In this document: piece after piece, positions 9,306 to 17,570 of the stretch
How positions within the stretch are numbered: the first letter of the stretch is position 1
How the letters are laid out: every line of letters begins with the position of its first letter
NCBI GenBank assembly: GCA_964350145.1
Contig: CAYGJL010000011.1
Location: 1 to 64,000 of the forward strand
Length of the DNA: 64,000 bases
DNA from: JACDCY01 sp964350145
GTDB taxonomy: Bacteria; Gemmatimonadota; Gemmatimonadetes; Gemmatimonadales; Gemmatimonadaceae
Direction: 5' to 3'
The notes under the pieces: generated by a model
What the model was told of the DNA's origin: nothing
Seen by the model: the letters and a program-made list of their open reading frames with translations, nothing else
The model's database searches: none
Translations under genes and position numbers: made by a program

Positions 9306-9476
9306 GGTTCCTGGAAAGTTGCAATGGAATCCAAGTTCGGAGTGTGGCAGTTGGGAGTTGGCAGTGGGGGAGTAACTGCAATGCCTGTCGTGACTCCCAA
9401 CTCCCGACTCCGTACTGCCNNNNNNNNNNCACACTCCAAACTTGGATTCCTTTTCCCTGGTTTAGGAGCTAGGTAG
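9306..9476. repeat. dnaB-radA intergenic long inverted repeat containing the scaffold gap
   Basis: Outer arms 9326-9346 and 9430-9450 are reverse complements with one mismatch over 21 nt. Inside them, 9347-9374 and 9392-9419 form a second imperfect inverted repeat built from variants of GGGAGT and GGCAGT. The 10-N gap (9420-9429) sits exactly at the junction of the inner and outer right arms. On the left side the same two arms abut with no extra bases, so the true gap is probably near zero length. An AGGAG at 9463-9467 serves as ribosome-binding site for radA. The hairpin may end dnaB transcription, but it has no T-tract. Confidence 0.8.
9420..9429. other. Assembly gap (10 Ns)
   Basis: Ten undetermined bases inside the dnaB-radA hairpin. 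The exact round number suggests a scaffolder placeholder rather than a measured length. Confidence 0.98.
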
Positions 9477-10850
9477 TTGCCGAAGGCAGTCACCATCCAC
9501 CGATGCACCAGTTGTGGGGCCGATCACCCGAAATGGGCGGGCCGATGCGACGTGTGCGGCGAGTGGAACACTCTCGTCGAAGAGCCGATGGCCGCGCGCA
9601 AGACGGGGAAGAATCCGGCGCGCGCCCGCAAGGCCGGACACGCCGCGGGCGCGACGTCCATTCTGCGCGACGTGAGCGGCGCCGAGAGCGCGCGCTGGAC
9701 CACCGGGATCAACGAGTTCGACTTCGTGCTCGGCGGCGGCGTGGTGCCGGGCTCGATGGTGCTCGTCGGCGGCGAGCCGGGGATCGGCAAGTCCACGCTG
9801 CTGTTGCAGGTCGCCGCGCGACTCCAGGCGCGGCCGTTGCGCTCGCTGTACGTCTCCGGAGAAGAGTCCGCGCTCCAGGTGAAGCTGCGCTCCGACCGCC
9901 TCACGGACGGAGCGGGCGACGTGGAGCTGCTGAACGAGACGTCGCTGGAGACGATCATCGCGACTGCGCAAGCCGGCCGGTACGACGTGATGTTCGTGGA
10001 CTCGATCCAGACCGTGTACACGGAAGAGCTGGAAGGCGCGCCGGGAAGCGTGGGCCAGGTGCGCGAATGCGCCGCGCGGCTCATGCGCTTCGCCAAGGAC
10101 AGCGGGACCGCGGTGCTCGTCGTGGGCCACGTCACCAAGTCCGGCGGGATCGCGGGACCGAAGACGCTCGAGCACATCGTGGACACCGTTCTCTATTTCG
10201 AGGGCGAGGGCACCGCCGAGCACCGCGTTTTGCGGGCAACCAAAAACCGATTCGGCAGCGTGGACGAGATCGGCGTGTTCCGCATGAGCGGCGAAGGGCT
10301 GGTGGCGGTCAGCAATCCGTCGGAGCTGTTCCTCGGCGACCGCTCGCGCGACACCTCCGGGAGCGCGGTCACGGCGCTGATGGAAGGCTCGCGCCCGCTG
10401 CTGGTGGAAGTGCAGGGGCTCGCCGCGAAATCCGGCTATGGCACGCCGCAGCGCGTCGCGACCGGATACGACTCCAAGCGGCTGGCACTTCTGCTCGCGG
10501 TGCTCGAGCGGCGCGCCGGGCTGTCGTTCTCGCAGATGGACGTGTTCCTCAACATCGCGGGTGGGATCCGGATGCAGGAGCCCGCGGGCGATCTCGCGGT
10601 CGCTACCGCGCTGGCGTCCAGCGTGTTCGATCGCGCGCTGCCGACCGATGCGATGTTCATCGGCGAGGTCGGACTCGGCGGCGAGATCAGGCCCGTGGCG
10701 CAGGTCGAGCGACGGCTCGCGGAAGGCGCCAAGCTGGGCATCACGCGCGCGTACGTCGCGACGCGTGGCGTGCCGTCGCGGCCGGTCAAAGGCGTGACCG
10801 TGCGGGGAACCGCGTCGGTGCAGGAGCTGTTCGAGGCGGTTTTTGCGTGA
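9477..10850 (+). CDS. radA: DNA repair protein RadA
   Basis: A RecA-like ATPase that processes recombination intermediates by branch migration. The 457-aa protein has the N-terminal C4 zinc finger (CTSCGADHPKWAGRCDVCGEW), the Walker A motif GGEPGIGKST (Lys105), the RadA-specific KNRFG motif (from Lys256) and a C-terminal Lon-like domain. The start is a TTG at 9477 with AGGAG 9 nt upstream, and it places the zinc finger at the usual distance from the N-terminus. Its stop overlaps ispD. Confidence 0.95.
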   Translation: MPKAVTIHRCTSCGADHPKWAGRCDVCGEWNTLVEEPMAARKTGKNPARARKAGHAAGATSILRDVSGAESARWTTGINEFDFVLGGGVVPGSMVLVGGEPGIGKSTLLLQVAARLQARPLRSLYVSGEESALQVKLRSDRLTDGAGDVELLNETSLETIIATAQAGRYDVMFVDSIQTVYTEELEGAPGSVGQVRECAARLMRFAKDSGTAVLVVGHVTKSGGIAGPKTLEHIVDTVLYFEGEGTAEHRVLRATKNRFGSVDEIGVFRMSGEGLVAVSNPSELFLGDRSRDTSGSAVTALMEGSRPLLVEVQGLAAKSGYGTPQRVATGYDSKRLALLLAVLERRAGLSFSQMDVFLNIAGGIRMQEPAGDLAVATALASSVFDRALPTDAMFIGEVGLGGEIRPVAQVERRLAEGAKLGITRAYVATRGVPSRPVKGVTVRGTASVQELFEAVFA

Positions 10851-11545
10851 GCGCGCTGGCGCGTGACGTAGGCGTAGTCATCGTCGCGGCGGGGAAAGGG
10901 AGTCGCACGGAGTCGAGCGAGCTCAAGCAGTTCCGCTGGGTCGCCGGCAAGCCGATGCTGCTGCACAGCGTGCAGGCATTCCACGACCGCGACGACGTGG
11001 CGCTGGTGGTGTGCGTTCTGCCGCGCGAGCACGCGGGCGATCCGCCGGCGTGGCTGTTTCAGTGCGACGTCGAGCGGCTGCTCATTTCCGTGGGCGGCCG
11101 CGAGCGATCGGATTCAGTCGCCAACGGGATCGAGGATCTGCCGCCAGAGTGCGGGATAATTGTCGTGCACGACGCGGCGCGGCCACTCGTTCCGGCGGCG
11201 ATGATCGAGAGGGTCATGGCCGAAGCGCGTCGCGGAAACGGCGCCGTACCAGCATTGCCCGTTGCCGACACGCTCAAGCGCGTCACCGATTCGGGCGCGG
11301 TCAGCGAGACGGTGGATCGCTCCGGGCTCTGGCGCGCGCAGACGCCGCAGGCTTTTCCGCGCGAGATGATCGAGCGGGCGTACACGCACGCCCGCGCGAA
11401 CGGCATCACCGCCACCGACGACGCGTCACTGTGCGAGCTGCTCGGGCTCCCGGTGGTGATCGTGCCCGGGAGCGAACGGGCGCTCAAGATCACCGAAGAA
11501 GCCGATTTCGCCAGGGCGGAAGCCCTGTATAGCTTGCAGGAATGA
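10847..11545 (+). CDS. ispD: 2-C-methyl-D-erythritol 4-phosphate cytidylyltransferase
   Basis: The third step of the MEP isoprenoid pathway: MEP plus CTP gives CDP-ME. The 232-aa protein has the nucleotide-binding start VVIVAAGKGSR and the later VHDAARPLV and TDDASLCE motifs. The loop after GKGSR reads TESSELKQF, where most IspD proteins have a Gly and a Pro before the conserved Lys-Gln-Phe. This is a mild deviation. GTG start at 10847 (GTGA overlap with radA). The same frame is open back to 9503 across radA, but that upstream part has no protein-like character. Confidence 0.9.
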   Translation: MSALARDVGVVIVAAGKGSRTESSELKQFRWVAGKPMLLHSVQAFHDRDDVALVVCVLPREHAGDPPAWLFQCDVERLLISVGGRERSDSVANGIEDLPPECGIIVVHDAARPLVPAAMIERVMAEARRGNGAVPALPVADTLKRVTDSGAVSETVDRSGLWRAQTPQAFPREMIERAYTHARANGITATDDASLCELLGLPVVIVPGSERALKITEEADFARAEALYSLQE

Positions 11546-12216
11546 CCGCCGAAGTTCGCCCGATCCCGTTCTGGTCGGACAAAGAGATCGAGGCCGCAAT
11601 TCCCGGCACGATCGAGCATCTCAACGCGCGCCGCGTGCTCGCGTATCCGACCGAGACCGTGTACGGCTTCGGCGGCGCGGTGGACCAGGAGTCCGTGCAG
11701 GAGCTCATCCGGTTCAAGGGGCGCCCGCCAGGCAAGCCGTTCCTATTGCTCATCGCCGGCAGTGAGATGCTTGGTCGGCTGGATCTGCATCTCACTCCCG
11801 CGGCCTCGAGGCTGGCCGCGCGATTCTGGCCTGGTCCGCTGACGCTGGTGCTGCCGGGCGGCGAGAAGCGCGTGCCGTCCGAGCTCCGCGGACCGGAGGG
11901 AGGGATCGCGGTGCGGTGGACGCCACACCTCGCGACGAGCCGTTTGATTCGGGCGTACGGCGATCCCATCACTTCCACCAGCGCGAACAGGCCGGGCTTT
12001 CCGCCCGCGACTTCCGCGGCAGAGATTCTGGCGCAGTGGACCGCCGCGGCGGCCGGAGGCAAGCTACGCGTGCTCGACGGCGGCCAGCTCACCAGCTCGG
12101 CGCCGTCCACCGTGGTGGATTGTACCGCGCGCCAGCCGCGCGTGGTTCGTCCCGGTGCGGTCGCTTCGTCCGCGCTGAGGGAAGTAGTGCCCGATCTGAT
12201 AGGCGAGGCATCGTGA
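11542..12216 (+). CDS. tsaC: L-threonylcarbamoyladenylate synthase (TsaC/Sua5/YrdC family)
   Basis: Makes threonylcarbamoyl-AMP from Thr, bicarbonate and ATP for t6A modification of ANN-decoding tRNAs. The 224-aa protein has only the YrdC catalytic domain: YPTETVYGFGG, KGRPPGKPF, RFWPGPLTLVL and STSANRPG. The extra Sua5 C-terminal domain is absent. ATG start overlapping ispD (ATGA). The next gene is a YwlE-like phosphatase. The same two families lie close together in Bacillus (ywlC-ywlE), so this neighbourhood is conserved. Confidence 0.9.
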   Translation: MTAEVRPIPFWSDKEIEAAIPGTIEHLNARRVLAYPTETVYGFGGAVDQESVQELIRFKGRPPGKPFLLLIAGSEMLGRLDLHLTPAASRLAARFWPGPLTLVLPGGEKRVPSELRGPEGGIAVRWTPHLATSRLIRAYGDPITSTSANRPGFPPATSAAEILAQWTAAAAGGKLRVLDGGQLTSSAPSTVVDCTARQPRVVRPGAVASSALREVVPDLIGEAS

Positions 12217-12677
12217 AGGTTCTGTTCGTGTGTACCGGTAACACCTGCCGGAGCCCGCTCGCCGAAGCGGCGGCGCGTAAGCTCGCTGCGGAGAAAGGGC
12301 TGAACGGCGTGACGTTCGCCAGTGCAGGGATCGGCGCGTCCGGCGGGACCGCCGCGTCCGAGGGCGCCGTATTGGTCGCGCTCGAGCGCGGTCTCGACCT
12401 CTCATCGCATCGGGCCCAGCCGCTCACCCCCGAACTGGTCGGCGGGAGCGACCTCATTCTCTGCCTGTCCGAGAATCACGTCGCCAGCGCAATCGCGGCT
12501 GGTGGAGCGGGGAAGACCTTTCTCCTGGACGAGTATGCCTCGAACGGTAAGACGTCGAGCTCCGTGGCTGATCCGTTCGGACAGCACATCGAAGCGTACC
12601 GCGAGGCCGCGGACGACATAGACCGGCAGGTCGCGCAGATGGTCGAGCGCATCTCCGCCGGCGGGCTCACGCCCTGA
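12213..12677 (+). CDS. Low-molecular-weight phosphatase, YwlE-like (possible protein-arginine phosphatase)
   Basis: A 154-aa member of the low-molecular-weight protein-tyrosine-phosphatase fold. The P-loop is CTGNTCRSP starting at Cys7, with Arg13, and the general acid is in the C-terminal DPFG segment. Position 11 of the loop is Thr. In B. subtilis YwlE that Thr gives specificity for phospho-arginine, whereas tyrosine phosphatases of this family usually have Ile or Leu there. The pattern ADPFGQHIEAYREAADDI also resembles YwlE. GTG start at 12213 overlapping tsaC (GTGA). The upstream part of this open frame is a shadow of tsaC. No arginine kinase gene is seen here, so the arginine-phosphate role is an inference. 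Confidence 0.75.
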   Translation: MKVLFVCTGNTCRSPLAEAAARKLAAEKGLNGVTFASAGIGASGGTAASEGAVLVALERGLDLSSHRAQPLTPELVGGSDLILCLSENHVASAIAAGGAGKTFLLDEYASNGKTSSSVADPFGQHIEAYREAADDIDRQVAQMVERISAGGLTP

Positions 12678-12681
12678 GTTC

Positions 12682-13494
12682 GTGACCCACGCGGCGAAGC
12701 CGCGCCGGCTAGTGCTCCTCGGCCACCCGGTGTCTCACTCGCTGTCGCCCGTGCTGCAAGGAGCGGCACTCGCCGGCGCGGGACTGGACATCGCGTACAA
12801 GGCCATGGACGTCGCGCCGCAGCGGCTCGAGCACGAGATCCGAGCGCTGGTGGCCGAGGGCGCCGCCGGGAACGCGACGATTCCGCACAAGGAAGCGGTG
12901 GCCGCGCTGTGTGACAGGATGACGCCGACGGCCGCGCTCGCCGAAGCCGTGAACGTGTGGTGGGTCGAGGACGGCGAGCTCGTCGGCGACAACACGGACG
13001 TCGCGGGATTTCACGCGCTTGCGAGCCGCGTGCTGGGGTGCGCGCCGAGCTGCGAGCGCGTGGCGCTTGTTGGCGCGGGCGGAGCTGCCGCGGCCGTGCT
13101 GACCGCCGTCGGCGACTGGCCCGAGTCCCGCGTGCGGGTGTACAACCGCGATCCGGCCCGCGCGGTCCGGCTGTGCTCGCGTTATTCCGATGTCGCGCGC
13201 GCCGAGTTGGTGATGGAGGAGGCGCTGGAGGGTGCGACCATCGTGGTGAATGCGACTCCGATCGGGCTCCTCGACGAAGGGTTCCCCGTTGCCGTCGAGC
13301 GGATCCCGGAGCGGGCGGCGGTCATCGACCTCGTTTACCGCCGGGGAGACACGCCCTGGGTGCTCGCCGCCCGTGAGCGTGGACACCGCGCGGGGGACGG
13401 GCTCGCCATGCTCGTCGAGCAGGCCGCGCTCTCCTTTCAGCGGTGGTTCGGGCGGGAGCCGAACCGCCAGGCCATGTGGGCGGCGGTTACTTAG
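12682..13494 (+). CDS. aroE: Shikimate dehydrogenase
   Basis: Reduces 3-dehydroshikimate with NADPH in aromatic amino-acid synthesis. The 270-aa protein has the substrate-binding HPVSHSLSP near residues 14-22, the NATIPHK catalytic-Lys motif, NTDVAGF, the GAGGAAAAV nucleotide-binding loop and the C-terminal DGLAMLVEQAALSFQRW. GTG start at 12682, 4 nt after the phosphatase stop. Confidence 0.93.
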   Translation: MTHAAKPRRLVLLGHPVSHSLSPVLQGAALAGAGLDIAYKAMDVAPQRLEHEIRALVAEGAAGNATIPHKEAVAALCDRMTPTAALAEAVNVWWVEDGELVGDNTDVAGFHALASRVLGCAPSCERVALVGAGGAAAAVLTAVGDWPESRVRVYNRDPARAVRLCSRYSDVARAELVMEEALEGATIVVNATPIGLLDEGFPVAVERIPERAAVIDLVYRRGDTPWVLAARERGHRAGDGLAMLVEQAALSFQRWFGREPNRQAMWAAVT

Positions 13495-14218
13495 CGACGT
13501 AGCGGCGCTGCTGCTCCCGGTCGTGTGCGTCGCGTGCGACCAGCTGACCGGAGCGGGCGAGGGTGAGCGGGATCTGGTCTGTGCGCGGTGTTGGTCGCGG
13601 GTCCGCCTGCTCCCGCACCCGCGCTGCGAGCGCTGCGGCCATCCGAAGTCCGGCGAGACGTGCGGCTGGTGCGCCCTGCTGCCGCAGTTCGTGCGCGCCT
13701 GTCGCTCGGTGTGCTGGGTTCCCGAGGGCTGCGGTGGCGCCATCGTCCACGCGCTCAAGTACGGCGGGTGGCGCAAAGTGGCGCGGCCGATGGGTGCGAG
13801 GATGGCCCGCACCGACTGGCCGGCGGACGTGCTTGCCGAGCGCGCGGCGCTAATCCCGGTGCCCCTCGCGCCGGACCGCCACCGGGAGCGCGGCTACAAT
13901 CAGAGTGAGCTGCTCGCCCGCGCGATAGCCGAAAGCTGGTCGGTGCCGGTCTGGACCGGCGTCCTCCACCGGCGGCGGAAGACGAAGACGCAGACCAGGC
14001 TTACGCCTGGCGAGCGGCTCGCCAACGTGGCCGGTGCATTTTCAGTGGCGCCCGACGCCGGACCGACGCTCCGGGGCGCGCATGTAGTGCTGGTGGACGA
14101 CGTCATCACCACCGCCGCCACGCTGAACGCCTGCGCGCAGTCCTTGTTCGACGCCGGAGCGCGAATAATTAGTTACGTTACGTTCGGCCGCGCGCGCTCC
14201 GGAAGCGACGCGATCTGA
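13379..14218 (+). CDS. comF: ComF family protein (amidophosphoribosyltransferase-like); start uncertain
   Basis: ComF proteins are phosphoribosyltransferase-fold proteins linked to natural DNA uptake. The protein has an N-terminal zinc ribbon with four Cys pairs (CVAC, CARC, CERC, CGWC), then HALKYGGWRKVARPM, PVPLAPDRHRERGYNQSELLA and the PRPP-loop VVLVDDVITTAATL. The hydrophobic lead LLSDVAALLLPVVCVAC is family-typical, so the start must lie before it. The only upstream candidates are GTGs at 13373 and 13379 inside aroE, giving an overlap of about 115 nt. A GTG at 13523 would drop the hydrophobic lead. No ribosome-binding site decides between them. Confidence 0.78.
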   Translation: MDTARGTGSPCSSSRPRSPFSGGSGGSRTARPCGRRLLSDVAALLLPVVCVACDQLTGAGEGERDLVCARCWSRVRLLPHPRCERCGHPKSGETCGWCALLPQFVRACRSVCWVPEGCGGAIVHALKYGGWRKVARPMGARMARTDWPADVLAERAALIPVPLAPDRHRERGYNQSELLARAIAESWSVPVWTGVLHRRRKTKTQTRLTPGERLANVAGAFSVAPDAGPTLRGAHVVLVDDVITTAATLNACAQSLFDAGARIISYVTFGRARSGSDAI

Positions 14219-14250
14219 CCAAGCAATCACTCACCAAAGAACGCTCTCGA

Positions 14251-15264
14251 ATGACAATTCGCGTAGGCATCAACGGCTTCGGCCGCATTGGACGGCAGGT
14301 ACTGCGCGCCGCGAAGGAGACCGGCGTATCCGATCTCGATTTCGTGGCCGTGAACGACCTCACCGACACGCGCACGCTCGCCCACCTGTTCAAGTACGAC
14401 TCCGTGCACGGCATGTTCGACGGGACGGTGGACTCGAAGGAAGGCGCCGTCGTGATCGACGGCGATGAGGTGAAGGTGCTCTCCGAGAAGGATCCGGCGA
14501 ATCTCCCGTGGAAGGACCTCGGGGTGGACATCGTGCTCGAGTCCACCGGCCGCTTCACCGACGCCAGGGACGCCCGCAAGCACATCGACGGCGGCGCGAA
14601 AAAGGTCATCATCTCCGCGCCGGCCAAGGGCGAGGACCTGACCGTGGTGCTCGGCGTGAACGCCGACAAGTACGATCCCGCGACGCACTCGATCATCTCC
14701 AATGCCTCATGCACCACCAACTGCCTGGTGCCGATGGTCAAGGTGATCCGCGACAAGTTCGGCTTCCGGCACGGCTCGATGGTAACCATTCACAGCTACA
14801 CCAACGACCAGTCCATCCTCGACCTGCCGCACAAGGACCTGCGGCGCGCCCGCGCGGCCGCGGTGTCCATGATTCCGACGACGACCGGCGCTGCGAAGGC
14901 GACGTCGCTCGTCATCCCGGAGCTCAAGGGCAAGATCGACGGCACGGCGATCCGCGTGCCGACGCCGGACGTCTCGCTCACCGCGCTTACGGTAGAAGTC
15001 GAGCGAGCTACGACGCGCGACGAGGTGAATGCCGCGTTCCGCGAAGCATCCGAGAGCGGGCCGCTCGAGGGGATTCTCGCGTACACCGAGGAAGAGCTGG
15101 TGTCGGTTGACTACATCGGCAACCCGCACTCGTGCATCCTCGACGCGAAGAGCACCAACGTCATTGACGGAACGATGGTGGCCGTATCCGGCTGGTATGA
15201 CAACGAGTGGGGCTACGCCTCGCGCTGCGTGGACCTGTTGCGGTTCATCGGCACGCGGCTGTAA
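14251..15264 (+). CDS. gap: Glyceraldehyde-3-phosphate dehydrogenase
   Basis: Glycolytic enzyme that oxidises and phosphorylates GAP to 1,3-bisphosphoglycerate. The 337-aa protein has the NAD-binding start VGINGFGRIGRQ, the catalytic ASCTTNC with Cys154, and the C-terminal WYDNEWGYASR. It heads the gap-pgk-tpiA-secG block, a classic conserved order. The 32-nt gap after comF contains no clear promoter. Confidence 0.97.
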   Translation: MTIRVGINGFGRIGRQVLRAAKETGVSDLDFVAVNDLTDTRTLAHLFKYDSVHGMFDGTVDSKEGAVVIDGDEVKVLSEKDPANLPWKDLGVDIVLESTGRFTDARDARKHIDGGAKKVIISAPAKGEDLTVVLGVNADKYDPATHSIISNASCTTNCLVPMVKVIRDKFGFRHGSMVTIHSYTNDQSILDLPHKDLRRARAAAVSMIPTTTGAAKATSLVIPELKGKIDGTAIRVPTPDVSLTALTVEVERATTRDEVNAAFREASESGPLEGILAYTEEELVSVDYIGNPHSCILDAKSTNVIDGTMVAVSGWYDNEWGYASRCVDLLRFIGTRL

Positions 15265-15279
15265 GACGCGCGGCACTCG

Positions 15280-16479
15280 ATGAACAAGAAGACGATCACG
15301 GACCTGCGCGATGAGGAGGTGCGCGGGAAGCGCGCGCTCGTGCGGTGTGATTTCAACGTGCCGCTCGAGGGAGCGCGGATCACGGACGACTCGCGGATCA
15401 GGGCGTCGCTACCGACGATCAGGAATCTGGTGGACAGGGGCGCGCGCGTCGTGCTGTTGTCGCACCTCGGCCGGCCGAAGGGCAAGCCGGACGCGAAGTA
15501 TTCGCTGCAGCCGGTGGCCGTGAAGCTCGAGGAGTTGCTCGGCAGGCCGGTGCAATTCGTCGAAGGCACCGACACTGACGAAGCGATCAAGGCGACGCAC
15601 TCGCTGAAGGACGGCGAAGTGCTGCTGCTCGAGAACACGCGCTTCCTCGGCGGCGAGGAAGAGAACGAGCCGCGGCTGGCGCGCGCGCTGGCCGAGCTGG
15701 GCGATTTTTATGTGAATGACGCGTTCGGCGCGGCGCATCGGGCGCACTCCTCCACGGCCGGCGTGGCCGAGCACCTGAAGCCGGCGGTGGCAGGCCTGCT
15801 GCTCGAGAAGGAGTTGGACTATCTCGGGAAGGCGCTGGCCGATCCCAAGCGACCGTTCGTCGCGATCCTCGGCGGCGCGAAGATCTCGGGCAAGATAGAC
15901 GTCATAGAGCAGATGCTCCCGAAGGTGGACGCGATGCTGATCGGCGGGGCGATGGCCTGCACCTTCTTCCGCGCGATGGGGCTGGAGACGGGGAAGTCGC
16001 TCGTCGAGGAGGACCGCGTGGACATGGCCAAGGACATTCTCGACCGGGCGGGGACGAAGCTGATTCTGCCGCACGACGCGATCGTCGCGCCGGCGATGGA
16101 CCGTCCGGAGAGCGCGCACGCCGTGAACCGGGCGAGCATTCCCGCCGGGGAAGGAATGTTCGACATCGGCCCGAAGACGGCGGAGTCGTACTCGCGCGCC
16201 ATCGCGACGGCGAAGACGGTTATCTGGAACGGGCCGATGGGCGTGGCGGAGACGCCCGCATTCGCGGGCGGTACTCAGGCGATCGCGCAGGCGATGGCAG
16301 CCGCGACGGACAAGGGCGCGGTCACGATCGTGGGCGGCGGAGATTCGGCCGCGGCGGTGGCGGAGGCGGGGTTGAGTGAGCGGATGAGCCACGTGTCCAC
16401 CGGCGGTGGCGCGTCGCTGGAGTTTCTGGAAGGGAAGTCGCTGCCCGGCGTGGAAGCGCTCGAGGACCGCGCGGCATGA
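15280..16479 (+). CDS. pgk: Phosphoglycerate kinase
   Basis: Transfers the acyl phosphate of 1,3-bisphosphoglycerate to ADP. The 399-aa length is normal. Motifs are RVDFNVP-like RCDFNVPLEG, LLSHLGRPKG, the ARALAELGDFYVNDAFGAAHRAHSS region split over its substrate site, AILGGAKISGKI and the C-terminal GGGDSAAAV and STGGGASLEFLEG. ATG start 15 nt after gap. The stop overlaps tpiA by 4 nt. Confidence 0.97.
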   Translation: MNKKTITDLRDEEVRGKRALVRCDFNVPLEGARITDDSRIRASLPTIRNLVDRGARVVLLSHLGRPKGKPDAKYSLQPVAVKLEELLGRPVQFVEGTDTDEAIKATHSLKDGEVLLLENTRFLGGEEENEPRLARALAELGDFYVNDAFGAAHRAHSSTAGVAEHLKPAVAGLLLEKELDYLGKALADPKRPFVAILGGAKISGKIDVIEQMLPKVDAMLIGGAMACTFFRAMGLETGKSLVEEDRVDMAKDILDRAGTKLILPHDAIVAPAMDRPESAHAVNRASIPAGEGMFDIGPKTAESYSRAIATAKTVIWNGPMGVAETPAFAGGTQAIAQAMAAATDKGAVTIVGGGDSAAAVAEAGLSERMSHVSTGGGASLEFLEGKSLPGVEALEDRAA

Positions 16480-17270
16480 ACCATCCGATCTTCGCCGCGA
16501 ACTGGAAGATGAACCACGGGCCCAGCGAGGCGCGGTCGTTCATCAAGAGGTTTCTCACGCAGTACACGCGGCATTACGACCGCACCGTGATCTTCTTCCC
16601 GCCGTCCGCATCGATCGAGGCGGTCGATCAGCTGGTGGATGGCCGCGCCGACATCCTCGTCGGCGCGCAGAACATCCACTGGGAGAGCCAGGGCGCGTTC
16701 ACCGGCGAGATGTCGGGGCAGATCGCGCGCGACGCGGGCGCGACGCTCGTGCTCGTCGGCCACTCCGAGCGGCGGCACGTCTTCGGAGAGACGGACGAAG
16801 ACACGGCGCGCAAATGCGCCGCTGCGGAGCGCGCGGGACTGCGTCCCATGCTGTGCGTCGGTGAGACGCTCGATGAGCGTGAAGCGAAGAAGACCAAGAA
16901 GGTCGTTCTCCGGCAGCTGCGGGCGGGGTTCTCCAAGCTGGCGCAGATCGACGCGTTCAATCCGATCGTCGCCTACGAGCCGGTCTGGGCGATCGGGACC
17001 GGCCGCAACGCTAACCCCGATGACGCCGCGTCCGTTCACGGCGTGATCCGCGCCGAGCTGAAGGAAATAGTCGGCGACCGGGCCCGGGCGATCCCCGTGC
17101 TGTATGGCGGAAGCGTGAACGCGGGCAACGCGCCCGCGCTGCTGACCGCGCCTGACGTGGACGGTGTTCTTGTGGGCGGAGCGAGTCTCGACACCGGCAG
17201 CTGGATGTCGATCGTCCGAACCCGCCTGACCGCCGAGATCCCGCCGGAAGAGCTAGCCTCCGACGCGTAA
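16476..17270 (+). CDS. tpiA: Triosephosphate isomerase
   Basis: Interconverts dihydroxyacetone phosphate and glyceraldehyde 3-phosphate. The 264-aa protein has the N-terminal ANWKMNHG (Asn, Lys), the electrophile His96 in LVGHSERR and the catalytic Glu168 in AYEPVWAIGTG, followed by LYGGSVN and VLVGGASLD phosphate-binding loops. ATG overlaps the pgk stop (ATGA). A 300-nt repeat-rich spacer follows. Confidence 0.97.
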   Translation: MNHPIFAANWKMNHGPSEARSFIKRFLTQYTRHYDRTVIFFPPSASIEAVDQLVDGRADILVGAQNIHWESQGAFTGEMSGQIARDAGATLVLVGHSERRHVFGETDEDTARKCAAAERAGLRPMLCVGETLDEREAKKTKKVVLRQLRAGFSKLAQIDAFNPIVAYEPVWAIGTGRNANPDDAASVHGVIRAELKEIVGDRARAIPVLYGGSVNAGNAPALLTAPDVDGVLVGGASLDTGSWMSIVRTRLTAEIPPEELASDA

Positions 17271-17570
17271 ATCGACTTCGGACTGAGGACCCTTGCGGCC
17301 TCAGGACTCACTACAATCGCGGATCGGCGATTAATTGAGGATTGCGAACGGAGGGCATTCGGTAGTCCTTCCCAATGTTCCGCTCCTCCTCAGTCCTCGG
17401 TCCTCGATTAATCGTAGATCCGCGATGGCCGTTAGTCCTGAGGCCGCAAGGGTCCTCAGTCCGCAATTGCAGTTGACCGGGGATTGCCGCACTAACAATC
17501 GCCTCCACGGGCTTGGATAACTCGCCCGTATCCGCGATATTGACGCACCAACAATCCCCACCCGGAATCG
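17271..17570. repeat. tpiA-secG spacer: 183-nt long palindrome with perfect 29-nt arms
   Basis: Positions 17280-17308 and 17434-17462 are a perfect 29-nt inverted repeat. Inside them, the stretch from about 17317 to 17342 (ATCGCGGATC then GCGATTAAT then TGAGGA) pairs with about 17402-17427, with roughly three mismatches over 26 nt. The whole of 17280-17462 can therefore fold into one long hairpin around a loop rich in CCTCAGTCCTC-type words. No target-site duplication flanks it and no convincing ORF lies in it. Between the hairpin and secG, TTGGAT (17513-17518) and GATATT (17536-17541) with a 17-nt spacer form a weak promoter candidate for secG. Confidence 0.85.

Noticed and set aside
9503..10846. 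Long open frame over radA joined in frame to ispD (680 codons)
   Set aside because: The part before 10847 is a second-frame reading of radA with Arg-rich, non-protein-like sequence. IspD homology begins after the GTG at 10847.
17280..17462. Reading the tpiA-secG palindrome as a plain rho-independent terminator
   Set aside because: No T-tract follows either arm, and the arms are far longer than usual terminators.
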